DNA of 64,000 bases from Streptacidiphilus sp. P02-A3a (GTDB lineage Bacteria; Actinomycetota; Actinomycetes; Streptomycetales; Streptomycetaceae): contig NZ_CP048289.1 of the NCBI RefSeq assembly GCF_014084105.1, forward strand, positions 6,891,922 to 6,955,921, read 5' to 3'. Position 1 is the stretch's first letter, and each line of letters begins with the position of its first letter. Shown here one piece after another: positions 25,801 to 33,792 of the stretch. The notes beneath the pieces are model-generated. The model was not told where the DNA came from. It did no database searches and saw nothing but the letters and a program-made list of their open reading frames with translations. The position numbers and the translations under genes are program-made.

Positions 25801-27068
25801 CGCGGCTCGCCGAACCCGAACGGCGGGTGCTGCGCGCCGTCCGGATCCGGCTGACCATCCAGGTCGGCGGCGCCATCACTCTCGTCGTGCTGCTGCTGGG
25901 CTGCCTGACCTACTGCCTGTTCGCCCGGGACCAGCGGTCCGAGGTGAACCGCGCGCTCCAGTACGCCATGGGTTCCAGCCGCCCGAGCCACAGCGACCCC
26001 TGCCTGTGGCTCTACGTCGAGCGGGGCGGCCGGATCGGGCGCCCCGCGCAGTCCCCGGCCGGCCTGCCGGTGCTGGGCGCGATCGGGCAGGTGTCGCTGG
26101 ACCATCGGACCCGGACCTCCTCCGAGGTCCGCGACGGGACGCACTACACCGTGCGCACGGAGCAGCGCGGGGACGAGGTGGTCCAGGCCGTCTTCGACGA
26201 GCGCTACCTCCGCTCAGACCGTCACCATGTGCTGGAGACCCTGCTCGTCGCCGAACTCGTCGGTCTGGTCACGGCCGTCGTCACCGGCGCGGCCCTGGCC
26301 CAGCGCGCGATCGCGCCACTCGGCCGGGCACTGGTCAGGCAGCGGGAGTTCGTCGCGGACACCAGCCACGAACTGCGCGCGCCGCTCACCCGGCTGCACA
26401 CCAGGGCGCAACTCCTGGCCCGGCAGCAGTCCGGCGTCCTGGCCCCGGAGATCGCCGGGGAACTGGAACGGCTGGTTGCCGGTTCCCGGGAGCTCTCCGA
26501 GGTGATGGACGACCTGCTGCTGTCCGCCAGCCTCGACCCCACGGCCGCCGGACGCGACCGCGTCGACCTGGCAGCCCTGGCCGAGGAGGCTGTCGAGGCT
26601 GAGCGGCAGCGGGCCGAGCAGGGGCGACTGGCCCTGGAGCTGCGCCGCCCCGCCGAGCCGGTCGAGGTGTACGGCAGCAGGTCGCCCCTGCGCCGGGTGC
26701 TCTCCGCGCTGCTGGACAACGCTATCGGGCACAGCGGACCGGGTGGCAGCATCCTGGTGCAGCTGCGGCCGACCGAGCACGGGCGGATGGTCCGGCTGAG
26801 CGTGACCGACACCGGTGTCGGCCTCGACCCGACGGACCGGCGGCGGATCTTCGAGCGGCTGATCCGGAGCGGCGAGGGTCACGGCCGTCGGTTCGGGATC
26901 GGCCTGGCGCTGGTACGCAACGTCGTCGAGGGGCACGGCGGCACCGTCTCCGCCACCGGAAGGCCCGGCGAGGGGGCGGAGTTCACCGTGCTGCTGCCGA
27001 CCGCCGAGGAGCCCGGCAGCCCCCGACGCCTCAGTCCCCGCTTCACCAGAAGGCGGCCCACGACATAG
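25797..27068 (+). CDS. Sensor histidine kinase
   Basis: 423 residues. Membrane helices near 22-45 and 145-168 enclose an extracytoplasmic sensor of about 100 residues. The H box TSHELRAPLTRLHTRAQLL has phospho-acceptor His191. The ATPase has the N box DNAIGHSG, G1 TDTGVGLDP and G2 GRRFGIGLALVRNV. It pairs with the response regulator upstream by an overlapping GTGA. Being directly downstream of the oxidoreductase/P450/antiporter operon, it may control that operon; the signal is unknown. Confidence 0.92.
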   Translation: MTRLAEPERRVLRAVRIRLTIQVGGAITLVVLLLGCLTYCLFARDQRSEVNRALQYAMGSSRPSHSDPCLWLYVERGGRIGRPAQSPAGLPVLGAIGQVSLDHRTRTSSEVRDGTHYTVRTEQRGDEVVQAVFDERYLRSDRHHVLETLLVAELVGLVTAVVTGAALAQRAIAPLGRALVRQREFVADTSHELRAPLTRLHTRAQLLARQQSGVLAPEIAGELERLVAGSRELSEVMDDLLLSASLDPTAAGRDRVDLAALAEEAVEAERQRAEQGRLALELRRPAEPVEVYGSRSPLRRVLSALLDNAIGHSGPGGSILVQLRPTEHGRMVRLSVTDTGVGLDPTDRRRIFERLIRSGEGHGRRFGIGLALVRNVVEGHGGTVSATGRPGEGAEFTVLLPTAEEPGSPRRLSPRFTRRRPTT

Positions 27069-27235
27069 CGCGCCGTGCCGGGCAGTGCGCTGGGTCGGGC
27101 AGTGCGCTGGGTCGGAGCTCCCTCGTGCCACCGGCTCCGCGGCGCTGTAGGTGGTCGACGACCGGAGAACGACAGCCGGAACGGTAAACCGATTGGGCCC
27201 TTCCGCAAGCGGGTGGTGACCGTCAGGGTGGAGGC

Positions 27236-27919
27236 ATGTGCTGGAGCCCTACCGCGGATCTGGTCGCGGGCACCGTCGTGGGCGTGATCGCCATCGTCAC
27301 CGTCGTGCGGACCCGCCACCCGCGCGACCTTCCGCTGGCGTGTCTGCCGCTGCTGCTCGGTACGCACCAGCTGATCGAGGCGGCGGTCTGGCGCGGCGCC
27401 GACGGCACGATCAGCCCCGGCACCGCCCATCTGGCAGTCCTGCTGTGGATGGCGATCGCCTTCCCACTGCTGCCGACCTATGTCCCCCTCGCCGTCCTGA
27501 GCACGGCCTGGCCGCGACGCGCGGCCCGCCTGCGGGTACTGCCCCTGGGTGCGGTGGGCCTGGCCACCAGCGGGGTGCTGGCCCACGCGATGGCCACCGA
27601 ACCGGTGCACGCCGTCGCCATGGGACACGTGCTCGCCTACAGCCTTCCGGTCCCCGACGGCGACCTGCTGGTCGCCGGGTACCTCCTGGCCACCCTCGGC
27701 GCGCCGCTGCTCAGCGGTGACCGGGGCCTGCGCCTCTTCGGCCTGACGGCCGCCGTCGGCGCGGCGGTGTGCGCCGCCGTGTGGGAACTGGCCTTCGCCT
27801 CCACCTGGTGCGCCTTCGCGGCCCTGACCAGCTTGACCCTGCTGCTCTGGGTGCGGCGAGAGCAGAGCACGCCGGGACGTCGGCGGGGTCGTCCGCGGTC
27901 CACCACGGAACCCGAGTAG
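27236..27919 (+). CDS. DUF6629-like integral membrane protein
   Basis: 227 residues with six or seven membrane segments. The opening MCWSPTADLVAGTVVGVIA and the segment LPLLLGTHQLIEAAVWRG match a family of actinomycete membrane proteins of unknown function that start MCWSATAD. The C-terminus is basic (RREQSTPGRRRGRPRS). An AGGG about eight bases upstream can serve as ribosome site. It stands alone, 167 bases after the kinase. Confidence 0.8.
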   Translation: MCWSPTADLVAGTVVGVIAIVTVVRTRHPRDLPLACLPLLLGTHQLIEAAVWRGADGTISPGTAHLAVLLWMAIAFPLLPTYVPLAVLSTAWPRRAARLRVLPLGAVGLATSGVLAHAMATEPVHAVAMGHVLAYSLPVPDGDLLVAGYLLATLGAPLLSGDRGLRLFGLTAAVGAAVCAAVWELAFASTWCAFAALTSLTLLLWVRREQSTPGRRRGRPRSTTEPE

Positions 27920-28272
27920 CTCAAGGCACCCTTTCGAGGGGGGTGGGTCGGCCGTCTGGCCCGGCGGGCGCCGGGTGGGAAGACGATCAGCGGACTCGCA
28001 CGGACTCCCGAACCGGTACCCGGCCGGGTTTCAGCGGGGAGGCTGACCAGCCGCCCCACCCCTGAAAAACATGCTCGTGCATGCTTGAAGTTATTGCAAC
28101 CTCTTCGCAATAGTGGTGTCCGATGATCGATAAGGCCCGCAACGGCCAGTGACCCTGCCCCGGCAGGACCGCGAAAGAGCCCGGCGCCGGGCTCGGCGCA
28201 AGGCCCGTACCGGCGCTGTCGCGTGCCGCGGACGCATCCGCACCCCGGTCGGGATCCGGCAGGTCTTCAGGC
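27920..28272. other. Intergenic region without a supported gene
   Basis: 353 bases between the convergent ends of the DUF6629-like gene and the beta-lactamase-like gene. It contains an AT-rich stretch with the inverted repeat TATTGC (28092-28097) and GCAATA (28107-28112), separated by nine bases. ORFs here look like chance frames. No convincing terminator is seen. Confidence 0.5.
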
Positions 28273-29700
28273 CTACGCGACGTCAGGTCGGGTCATCAGT
28301 GGTGACCGCACGTGCAGTTCCAGGCTGGGGCCGGTCAGCGGCAGGGTGCTCCAGGTCGCCGTCGCGGTTCCCGCGTCGGCGTCGACGGCCAGCCGAACGC
28401 GGTGCGGGGTGGTGATCACGTAGAGATCGGCGACGTAGGTGCTCCCCTGCCAGGCTCCGGCCGCGACGATCGGCCGGCCGAGCGGGGCGCTCTCCCGCCA
28501 GTCGCCGTGGCCGACCTCGATATCGAGGAGCGACTCGAATCGTACGAGCCATCCGCCGTCGGTGGGATCGACGGTGACCGTCGTTCCGTCGGGCAGGGCC
28601 GACCTCTCGGCCGAGGCGTCGAGCTTCGCGTTGGCCGCACGCCCCGGGGCGGCCGACCCCGGCACCGGCGGTAGCGACAGTCGCCGCAGCCGATCAGCGA
28701 GGACCGCGTCGTCCTGGGTGCTTCCCGCGTGACCCACGCCGGGCAGCAGGCACTCCCAGACCGCGTCGAGCACGTCCTGGGACTCCCCTTGGGCGGTCAC
28801 GGCGACCACGAGATCGTGGGACGGGACGACCACACACTGCTGCGCGTAGGAGCCGTGGCCGTGGTAGCCGTGACGCGACATCCAGAACTGATAGCCGTAG
28901 CCGTAGGAGAAGTCCGCCTGGTCCGATCCGTCCAGGATCCACTCGCTGTCGATGTGCCGACTGGTCGCCAGCTCCACCCAACCGCGTGGGACGAGTTGTC
29001 GGTCGCCCCACCTGCCTCCGCGCCGCAGCAGTTCGCCGAAGGCGGCGACGCCCTCGGTGGTCAAGTGCAGTCCGTGGAACCCGAAGGCGGCGCCACTGGC
29101 CACCCGGTCCCACTCGGCGTGGTCGATGCCCATCGGCGTGAACAGGCGCGCGTCGAGGAACTCCGGCAGACCGCGGCCCGTGACCCGCTCCACCATCCGG
29201 GCCAGGATGTAGGTGGTCGAGTTGTCGTAGACGTGCCGCGTTCCCTCGGCCGCGGCGAACGGCAGGCGCAGGAAGCCCTTCACCAAGTCGTCGGGTTCCC
29301 GCTCCCACGCCTCGGCGAGGCTGTCGGTGGGGTGCCCGGACGTCATGGACAGCAGGTGGTGAACGGTGATGCGGCGACCCTGCTCCGAGACGTCGGCCGG
29401 GACGCGGTCGGGCAGCACGTCCACCACACGGTCGTCCAGCGAGAGCAGCCCGTCGCCGATCGCGAGCCCCACGGCGATCGACGTGAACGACTTGGTCAGC
29501 GAGTAGAGAAGGTGCGGGCGGTCGGCCGAGTACGGCGCCCACCAGCCTTCGGCCACGACGTGGCCGCGGTGCACGACCATGATGGAGTGGCTCTCGCCTG
29601 ACCGCGCTTCGAGCCTGTCCAGCAGCGCGGAGATCGAACGGGACGAGATTCCCGAGGCGCCCGGTGCCGAACGCGGGAGCAGGGTGCGTGGAGAGGACAT
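28273..29700 (-). CDS. Beta-lactamase-family serine hydrolase (class C / penicillin-binding-protein-like)
   Basis: 475 residues. The catalytic S-x-x-K is SLTK at 67-70 (Ser67, Lys70), the Y-x-N triad element is YDN at 158-160, and a HGHGSYAQ segment near 320 takes the place of the KTG/HxG box. A C-terminal beta-rich domain of about 110 residues follows. There is no signal peptide, so it probably acts in the cytoplasm as an esterase, amidase or D-aminopeptidase-like enzyme rather than as an antibiotic-resistance beta-lactamase. The ATG at 29700 has GGGAG five bases upstream. Monocistronic as far as visible. Confidence 0.88.
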   Translation of the reverse strand: MSSPRTLLPRSAPGASGISSRSISALLDRLEARSGESHSIMVVHRGHVVAEGWWAPYSADRPHLLYSLTKSFTSIAVGLAIGDGLLSLDDRVVDVLPDRVPADVSEQGRRITVHHLLSMTSGHPTDSLAEAWEREPDDLVKGFLRLPFAAAEGTRHVYDNSTTYILARMVERVTGRGLPEFLDARLFTPMGIDHAEWDRVASGAAFGFHGLHLTTEGVAAFGELLRRGGRWGDRQLVPRGWVELATSRHIDSEWILDGSDQADFSYGYGYQFWMSRHGYHGHGSYAQQCVVVPSHDLVVAVTAQGESQDVLDAVWECLLPGVGHAGSTQDDAVLADRLRRLSLPPVPGSAAPGRAANAKLDASAERSALPDGTTVTVDPTDGGWLVRFESLLDIEVGHGDWRESAPLGRPIVAAGAWQGSTYVADLYVITTPHRVRLAVDADAGTATATWSTLPLTGPSLELHVRSPLMTRPDVA

Positions 29701-30008
29701 CGTGACTCCCTGGCAGTTGCACGCGGATCTGGTTCGACCGTGGCTCGGCGGTGGATCAATGACAGCCGTCAGCCTCGGTATGCTACGGCCAGGTCGAATC
29801 GCGGTCCACGAGGTTTCCCCCCTGAGCCGACCGGCAACCACCACCAGCAGAGCCGCGAAGCGTTCGCCGCTGTCGTACGCCCGCAGCCGCCAGGACCCGC
29901 GCCCGGCTCGTCCGACAGGTGAGGGGCCGGCCCGCCGCAGACTCGGGCGACGCTGACATGCAGCCCCGCCAGGTCAGCGGGGCTGCCTGGAAGGAGGGGC
30001 TTTGACCC
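29701..30008. other. Intergenic region with one hairpin
   Basis: 308 bases upstream of the beta-lactamase-like gene. Apart from the hairpin at 29961-29985 I see no supported gene; the short open frames here overlap promoters and have no ribosome sites. Confidence 0.5.
29961..29985 (-). terminator. Hairpin terminator after the 30009-30533 gene
   Basis: CAGCCCCGC at 29961-29969 and GCGGGGCTG at 29977-29985 form a perfect 9-bp stem with a seven-base loop, 24 bases beyond the stop of the minus-strand gene at 30009. It separates that gene from the beta-lactamase-like gene. Confidence 0.65.
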
Positions 30009-30533
30009 TCATCCTGTAGCGGGGAGGAGTACTACGGCGTGCCAGCCGCCCACCGCAGATGTACCGCACGGGCGCAAGGTCGTGCCCGCGGTGATGATCA
30101 GAGCCAGACTGGCCCGCTCGACGGCCTGGCGTGACTCAAGCGACAGGGGTTGGCCGGTTCGGCTGGTGAAACGCAGCATCGGCGCGGTGTCATGGCCTGC
30201 TTCGACGGTGAGGCCCTCGACGCGGCGGCAGGCTGGTGCCTCGTCCGTACCGTCGGCGAGGTACACCGTCGGCTGCTCTGCACCGCCTGGATCTCCGGCT
30301 GAGCTGTCCAGGGAGACCGCACGGCAGAGTCCGGGGATGCTGGGGAGGCCGACGCGGTAGCCGGCAGATGCGATGACGCGCGCGTCGACCTGATGGGTCG
30401 AGACGGTCCGGTCCCCGAGGAGCAGGGTGTAGGTGGTGGTCGTCGCCAGGCCATGCCGGTCGCGGCGTTGTCGCAGCCAGGCGCACGGATTCACCGGTCG
30501 CTGGTGCGCTCTGGTGATGTGCGGTGTCGACAC
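30009..30533 (-). CDS. Hypothetical protein
   Basis: 174 residues from the GTG at 30533, which has GGAG six bases upstream; a TTG at 30572 is the alternative. No family is recognised. The sequence is soluble, with a basic N-terminus (WLRQRRDRHG) and a C-terminus with the hydrophobic strand RASLALIITAGT. It is divergent from the STAND NTPase operon, with a 294-base shared upstream region, and is followed by a hairpin. It may belong to that locus, but nothing in the protein says so. Confidence 0.55.
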   Translation of the reverse strand: MSTPHITRAHQRPVNPCAWLRQRRDRHGLATTTTYTLLLGDRTVSTHQVDARVIASAGYRVGLPSIPGLCRAVSLDSSAGDPGGAEQPTVYLADGTDEAPACRRVEGLTVEAGHDTAPMLRFTSRTGQPLSLESRQAVERASLALIITAGTTLRPCGTSAVGGWHAVVLLPATG

Positions 30534-30827
30534 TGTCAGCTCCGAGTCTCGCCCCGGTGGCACGGAGACCAACGGCGTTCGTGTTGCTGTGCCACGGCCC
30601 GTGCCCCTTGAGTCCGATTATGCCCTGCGCTCCATCAACTACCCTGTCCAGCAATAGGGCTGGATCTCGGGTTTTCGCCAGGCCCGAAATTGGGTAGCTG
30701 TCGGTGGATTGTCATACCGACCCCGCTCGAACCGTGAGTGGGGTGATTCGGTGTGTCGCGGTGCGCCAATTGCTGCTGGTTCAAAAGATGTTGGCCTGGC
30801 GAGTGGTGCGCCTGAGTACGTGTCCGG

Positions 30828-32984
30828 ATGTCCGCCCAGGGGGGCAAAGTGCTGGTGGCCGACGGCATGGCCAGCGCCAACGACTTGGTTGGCCTTGTCA
30901 CGGCTGTGTGCGGTGCTCTGGGCGCCGCGCTGGGACTGCCGCCGCTGTTGGCTTCCCGTCGTGAGCGCAGGGCGCAACAGGCTGTTGAACCGCCTGGCCC
31001 GCGGCTTGTCCTGCCGTCACGCGTCCAGCTCGTGGATCGAGTCGAGGAGGTCGGCCAGGTCCTGCGGCACCTGGCCGCGGGCGAATACGTAGTCACCCTT
31101 GAGGGGGGCATCGGTGTCGGGAAGAGCGCGTTAGCGATGGAGGTAGCGCACCGGATCGCCGCCGGAGAGGGTGTGGGTGGCGGTCGCAGCAACGCGCCCG
31201 TCGCTTTTGAGACACTGGTGTGGATGGATGCGGCCAATCACTGTCCGGACTTGGTCGACTTGTCCAGGACCCTGTCACTGATGACCGGTGAGCGATCCCT
31301 GTCCGCCGCGCCCACCGCTGCCAAGCCCGACGCCATCCGCTCATTCCTCGCCTCCCACCCCTGCGTCCTGATCCTGGACAATCTGCGCGTTCCGGCTGAC
31401 ACGACGGCGCAGTTACCCGCGTTCTTGCGCACTCTGCCTTCTGGCTCGATCGCCCTCGTGAGCGCGAACACCGCCGGAGCCGTTGACGGCCCCCGCGTAG
31501 AGGTTCCAGAACTGCCATCCTCCGACGCCCAGGAACTGCTCGCGCGCGAGGCAGCCCGACGCGGCGTCACCGCGCTCGTCCAAGCTGACGGGCCGCTGGT
31601 TGCGCGAATCCATCGGCTTGTCGGCGGGAACCCTCGCGCGATCGGGCTCTTCGTGCTCGCGTGCTCCCGCTTCGCGGGACCGCTCTCGCGGCTGCTGGAC
31701 GAGCTCGAAACCGGGCAGGGCCAGATGACCGCCGCACTGTACGACGCGGTGTGGTCGGAGGTATCGGCCGAACGTAGATCTGTCTTGATCGCGTGCGCCT
31801 ACCTTGACGGGGGTGCTGACGTAGGCCAGGTCGCTGCCGCACTTGCCAAGCCCGAGGACGAGGTCCAGCCCGCGCTCGCCGCGCTGTGGGCCGACGGACT
31901 GTTGACCTCGGCACCGACTTTGGACCGGGCGGCTTACACATGCTCCGCACCCTTGCGTGTCTTCGTCCGCGGCCGGGCCGATGCCAGTTCACTGGCCACT
32001 GTGCGAACCCAGTTGGCCACCTATCTCGCGGGGAGATTCGGAGCGGATTGGGAGGACGCCGCCGGAGCTGCCGCACATGTGGACGCGATCCGAACCCTTA
32101 TCCGCGAACTGGACGCGGCCGGCGACTACCGGCTGTGCCTTGACCTGTTCATCGCGGTGTACGACATCCTGTTCACACTCGGCCTGTTCGACGACCGGAT
32201 CGATCTCGGATGGGTCGCGTTCCACGCTGCCGACGAGTTGTGGCTTCCGGACGAGCAGTCTCTGGCTCTGTCGGTGGTGTCGTCCACGCATGCGATCCGC
32301 GGCGAGGACTCGCAGGCCGCGCAGGCTGTCCAGCTGGGTCTGGCCATCGCGCGCCAGGCAGGGTCCGCGCGCGAGATCGCGAGGCAGCTGCGGTGCGAGG
32401 CGTTCCGCTTGTTCCGCGCCGGTCGCGCGGCCGAGGCGCTGGCCGTCGTAGAGGCAGAGGATGCTGAAGGCATGGCGCGAGGCGCCGGCGATCCGAACAA
32501 CATGATCGACATCCTGTCGCTCGTCGGCGCCGCGCGCTGGCACCTCGGTGACCTGGACGGCTGTGAGGCGACCGTACTGCGGTTCCTTGACGAATGCGAA
32601 CAAATGCCCTGGGAACGCGGGAAAGCGTACGCACTTCGAGACCTGGCTGAGGTCCGGCTGCTGCGACGGGACTTCGACGCGGCTGCCGACTTGGCGGAGC
32701 GCGCTCGTCGCATCGCAGAGGAGTACCGGGATACACGCCAGCTCGCGCGCATCGGCCTGACCCAGGCGCGTCTGTACCTGTTCGGGGGGCGGATGCGCCA
32801 GGCTCAGGACACGGCGCGAATTGCCGCCTCCCAGTCGCACGCGCTCCTGCTCACAGGAGAACAGGCCGAGGCTGAAGCGGTGGGACGACTCGCCCTTCGC
32901 TGCCTGCGCATGCCCTGGCTTCGGCCATTCGTAACCGGACGACCACGCATCAGGTTCACCGCGATGACCGTCGGCGGCGACTGA
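30828..32984 (+). CDS. STAND-class NTPase (NB-ARC-like) with TPR-like C-terminus
   Basis: 718 residues. The N-terminal 50 residues hold a short hydrophobic helix (about 19-41) ending in the basic RRERRAQ, possibly a membrane or effector-coupling segment. The NTPase has Walker A GGIGVGKS at 93-100 and Walker B VLILDN with Asp184, followed by winged-helix-like sequence. From about 400 onward come paired helices of TPR type that sense a partner or ligand in this class. STAND proteins act as switches that oligomerise on ligand binding. No ribosome site is evident at the ATG, so the start is tentative. The next gene follows after 37 bases; five genes run in one direction. Confidence 0.82.
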   Translation: MSAQGGKVLVADGMASANDLVGLVTAVCGALGAALGLPPLLASRRERRAQQAVEPPGPRLVLPSRVQLVDRVEEVGQVLRHLAAGEYVVTLEGGIGVGKSALAMEVAHRIAAGEGVGGGRSNAPVAFETLVWMDAANHCPDLVDLSRTLSLMTGERSLSAAPTAAKPDAIRSFLASHPCVLILDNLRVPADTTAQLPAFLRTLPSGSIALVSANTAGAVDGPRVEVPELPSSDAQELLAREAARRGVTALVQADGPLVARIHRLVGGNPRAIGLFVLACSRFAGPLSRLLDELETGQGQMTAALYDAVWSEVSAERRSVLIACAYLDGGADVGQVAAALAKPEDEVQPALAALWADGLLTSAPTLDRAAYTCSAPLRVFVRGRADASSLATVRTQLATYLAGRFGADWEDAAGAAAHVDAIRTLIRELDAAGDYRLCLDLFIAVYDILFTLGLFDDRIDLGWVAFHAADELWLPDEQSLALSVVSSTHAIRGEDSQAAQAVQLGLAIARQAGSAREIARQLRCEAFRLFRAGRAAEALAVVEAEDAEGMARGAGDPNNMIDILSLVGAARWHLGDLDGCEATVLRFLDECEQMPWERGKAYALRDLAEVRLLRRDFDAAADLAERARRIAEEYRDTRQLARIGLTQARLYLFGGRMRQAQDTARIAASQSHALLLTGEQAEAEAVGRLALRCLRMPWLRPFVTGRPRIRFTAMTVGGD

Positions 32985-33021
32985 CTGCCGCCGACACGAA
33001 GACAAAGCAAGGAGAGGAAGC

Positions 33022-33792
33022 TTGTCAGTGGACGGCCTCAACGAAGAGCGGATTCGGATCCCGGTAGACGGTGGCGAACTCGACGCTGTCGCGGTGTTCC
33101 CCGAGCAGGACCACCGGTGGGCGATCCTCGTTCACGGCGGCCCCGGCGGCGTGAAGGACGGCCCCGCTGACCTGTACAAGGATCTGGCCGCGGTCCTGGC
33201 CGCGCAGGGCATCGGGTCGCTCCGGTTCGACGTGCGAGGCGCAGGCGAGAGCACCGGGGCGTACCGCGACACGACCCTTGCCCGACAGGTCCAGGACCTG
33301 AGGGCGGCCCGGCAGTTTCTCTTCGAGAGCTATGCGCCGCAACATATCGCCCTGATCGGGGAGAGTCTTGGCGCCACGATCGTGCTGTCGGGCCTGGACG
33401 GGAACGAGGACGCGCTGGTCCTGCTGTGGCCGGCCATCTGGTTGCTGGATGGCGTCTTCGATGACTACGTCACCGAGGAGAGCCTCGCTGAGGCGAAGCT
33501 GCGTGGGTTCATCGTCCGGGACGACGAAGAGGTCGGCCTGCCATTCCTGACCGGTCTCCTCGCGACGCGCGACGTGTCCCAGCCCCTGCACGGATTGCGG
33601 ACCCCCCTCCTGCTGGTCCACGGCGACGCGGACACCGAGGTTCCTGTCGGGCAAAGCGCCCAGGCCGAGGAATTGGTGGCCGGCCCAGTGCGCCGAGTGG
33701 TGGTGCCTGGCGGCGACCACTGCCTGGAACGCCCTGCCGAGCGGGTCGTTGTGAACAGGGAGATCTCCGCATGGCTGGCGACCCATCTGTGA
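33022..33792 (+). CDS. Alpha/beta hydrolase (serine aminopeptidase/thioesterase-like)
   Basis: 256 residues. The nucleophile elbow is GESLG with Ser115; the acid is in HGDADTEVP and the catalytic His in GGDHCLERP near residue 233. HGGPGG near 38-43 supplies the oxyanion hole. It has no signal peptide and probably hydrolyses an ester, thioester or amide in the cytoplasm. GGAGAGG lies just upstream of two possible starts, TTG 33022 and GTG 33028; both are in frame. Its end overlaps the next gene by 22 bases. Confidence 0.88.
   Translation: MSVDGLNEERIRIPVDGGELDAVAVFPEQDHRWAILVHGGPGGVKDGPADLYKDLAAVLAAQGIGSLRFDVRGAGESTGAYRDTTLARQVQDLRAARQFLFESYAPQHIALIGESLGATIVLSGLDGNEDALVLLWPAIWLLDGVFDDYVTEESLAEAKLRGFIVRDDEEVGLPFLTGLLATRDVSQPLHGLRTPLLLVHGDADTEVPVGQSAQAEELVAGPVRRVVVPGGDHCLERPAERVVVNREISAWLATHL

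Noticed and set aside
28273..29700. Beta-lactamase resistance gene
   Set aside because: It has S-x-x-K and Y-x-N, but there is no signal peptide, it has an extra C-terminal domain, and it resembles esterase/DD-peptidase-like serine hydrolases rather than secreted class C beta-lactamases.
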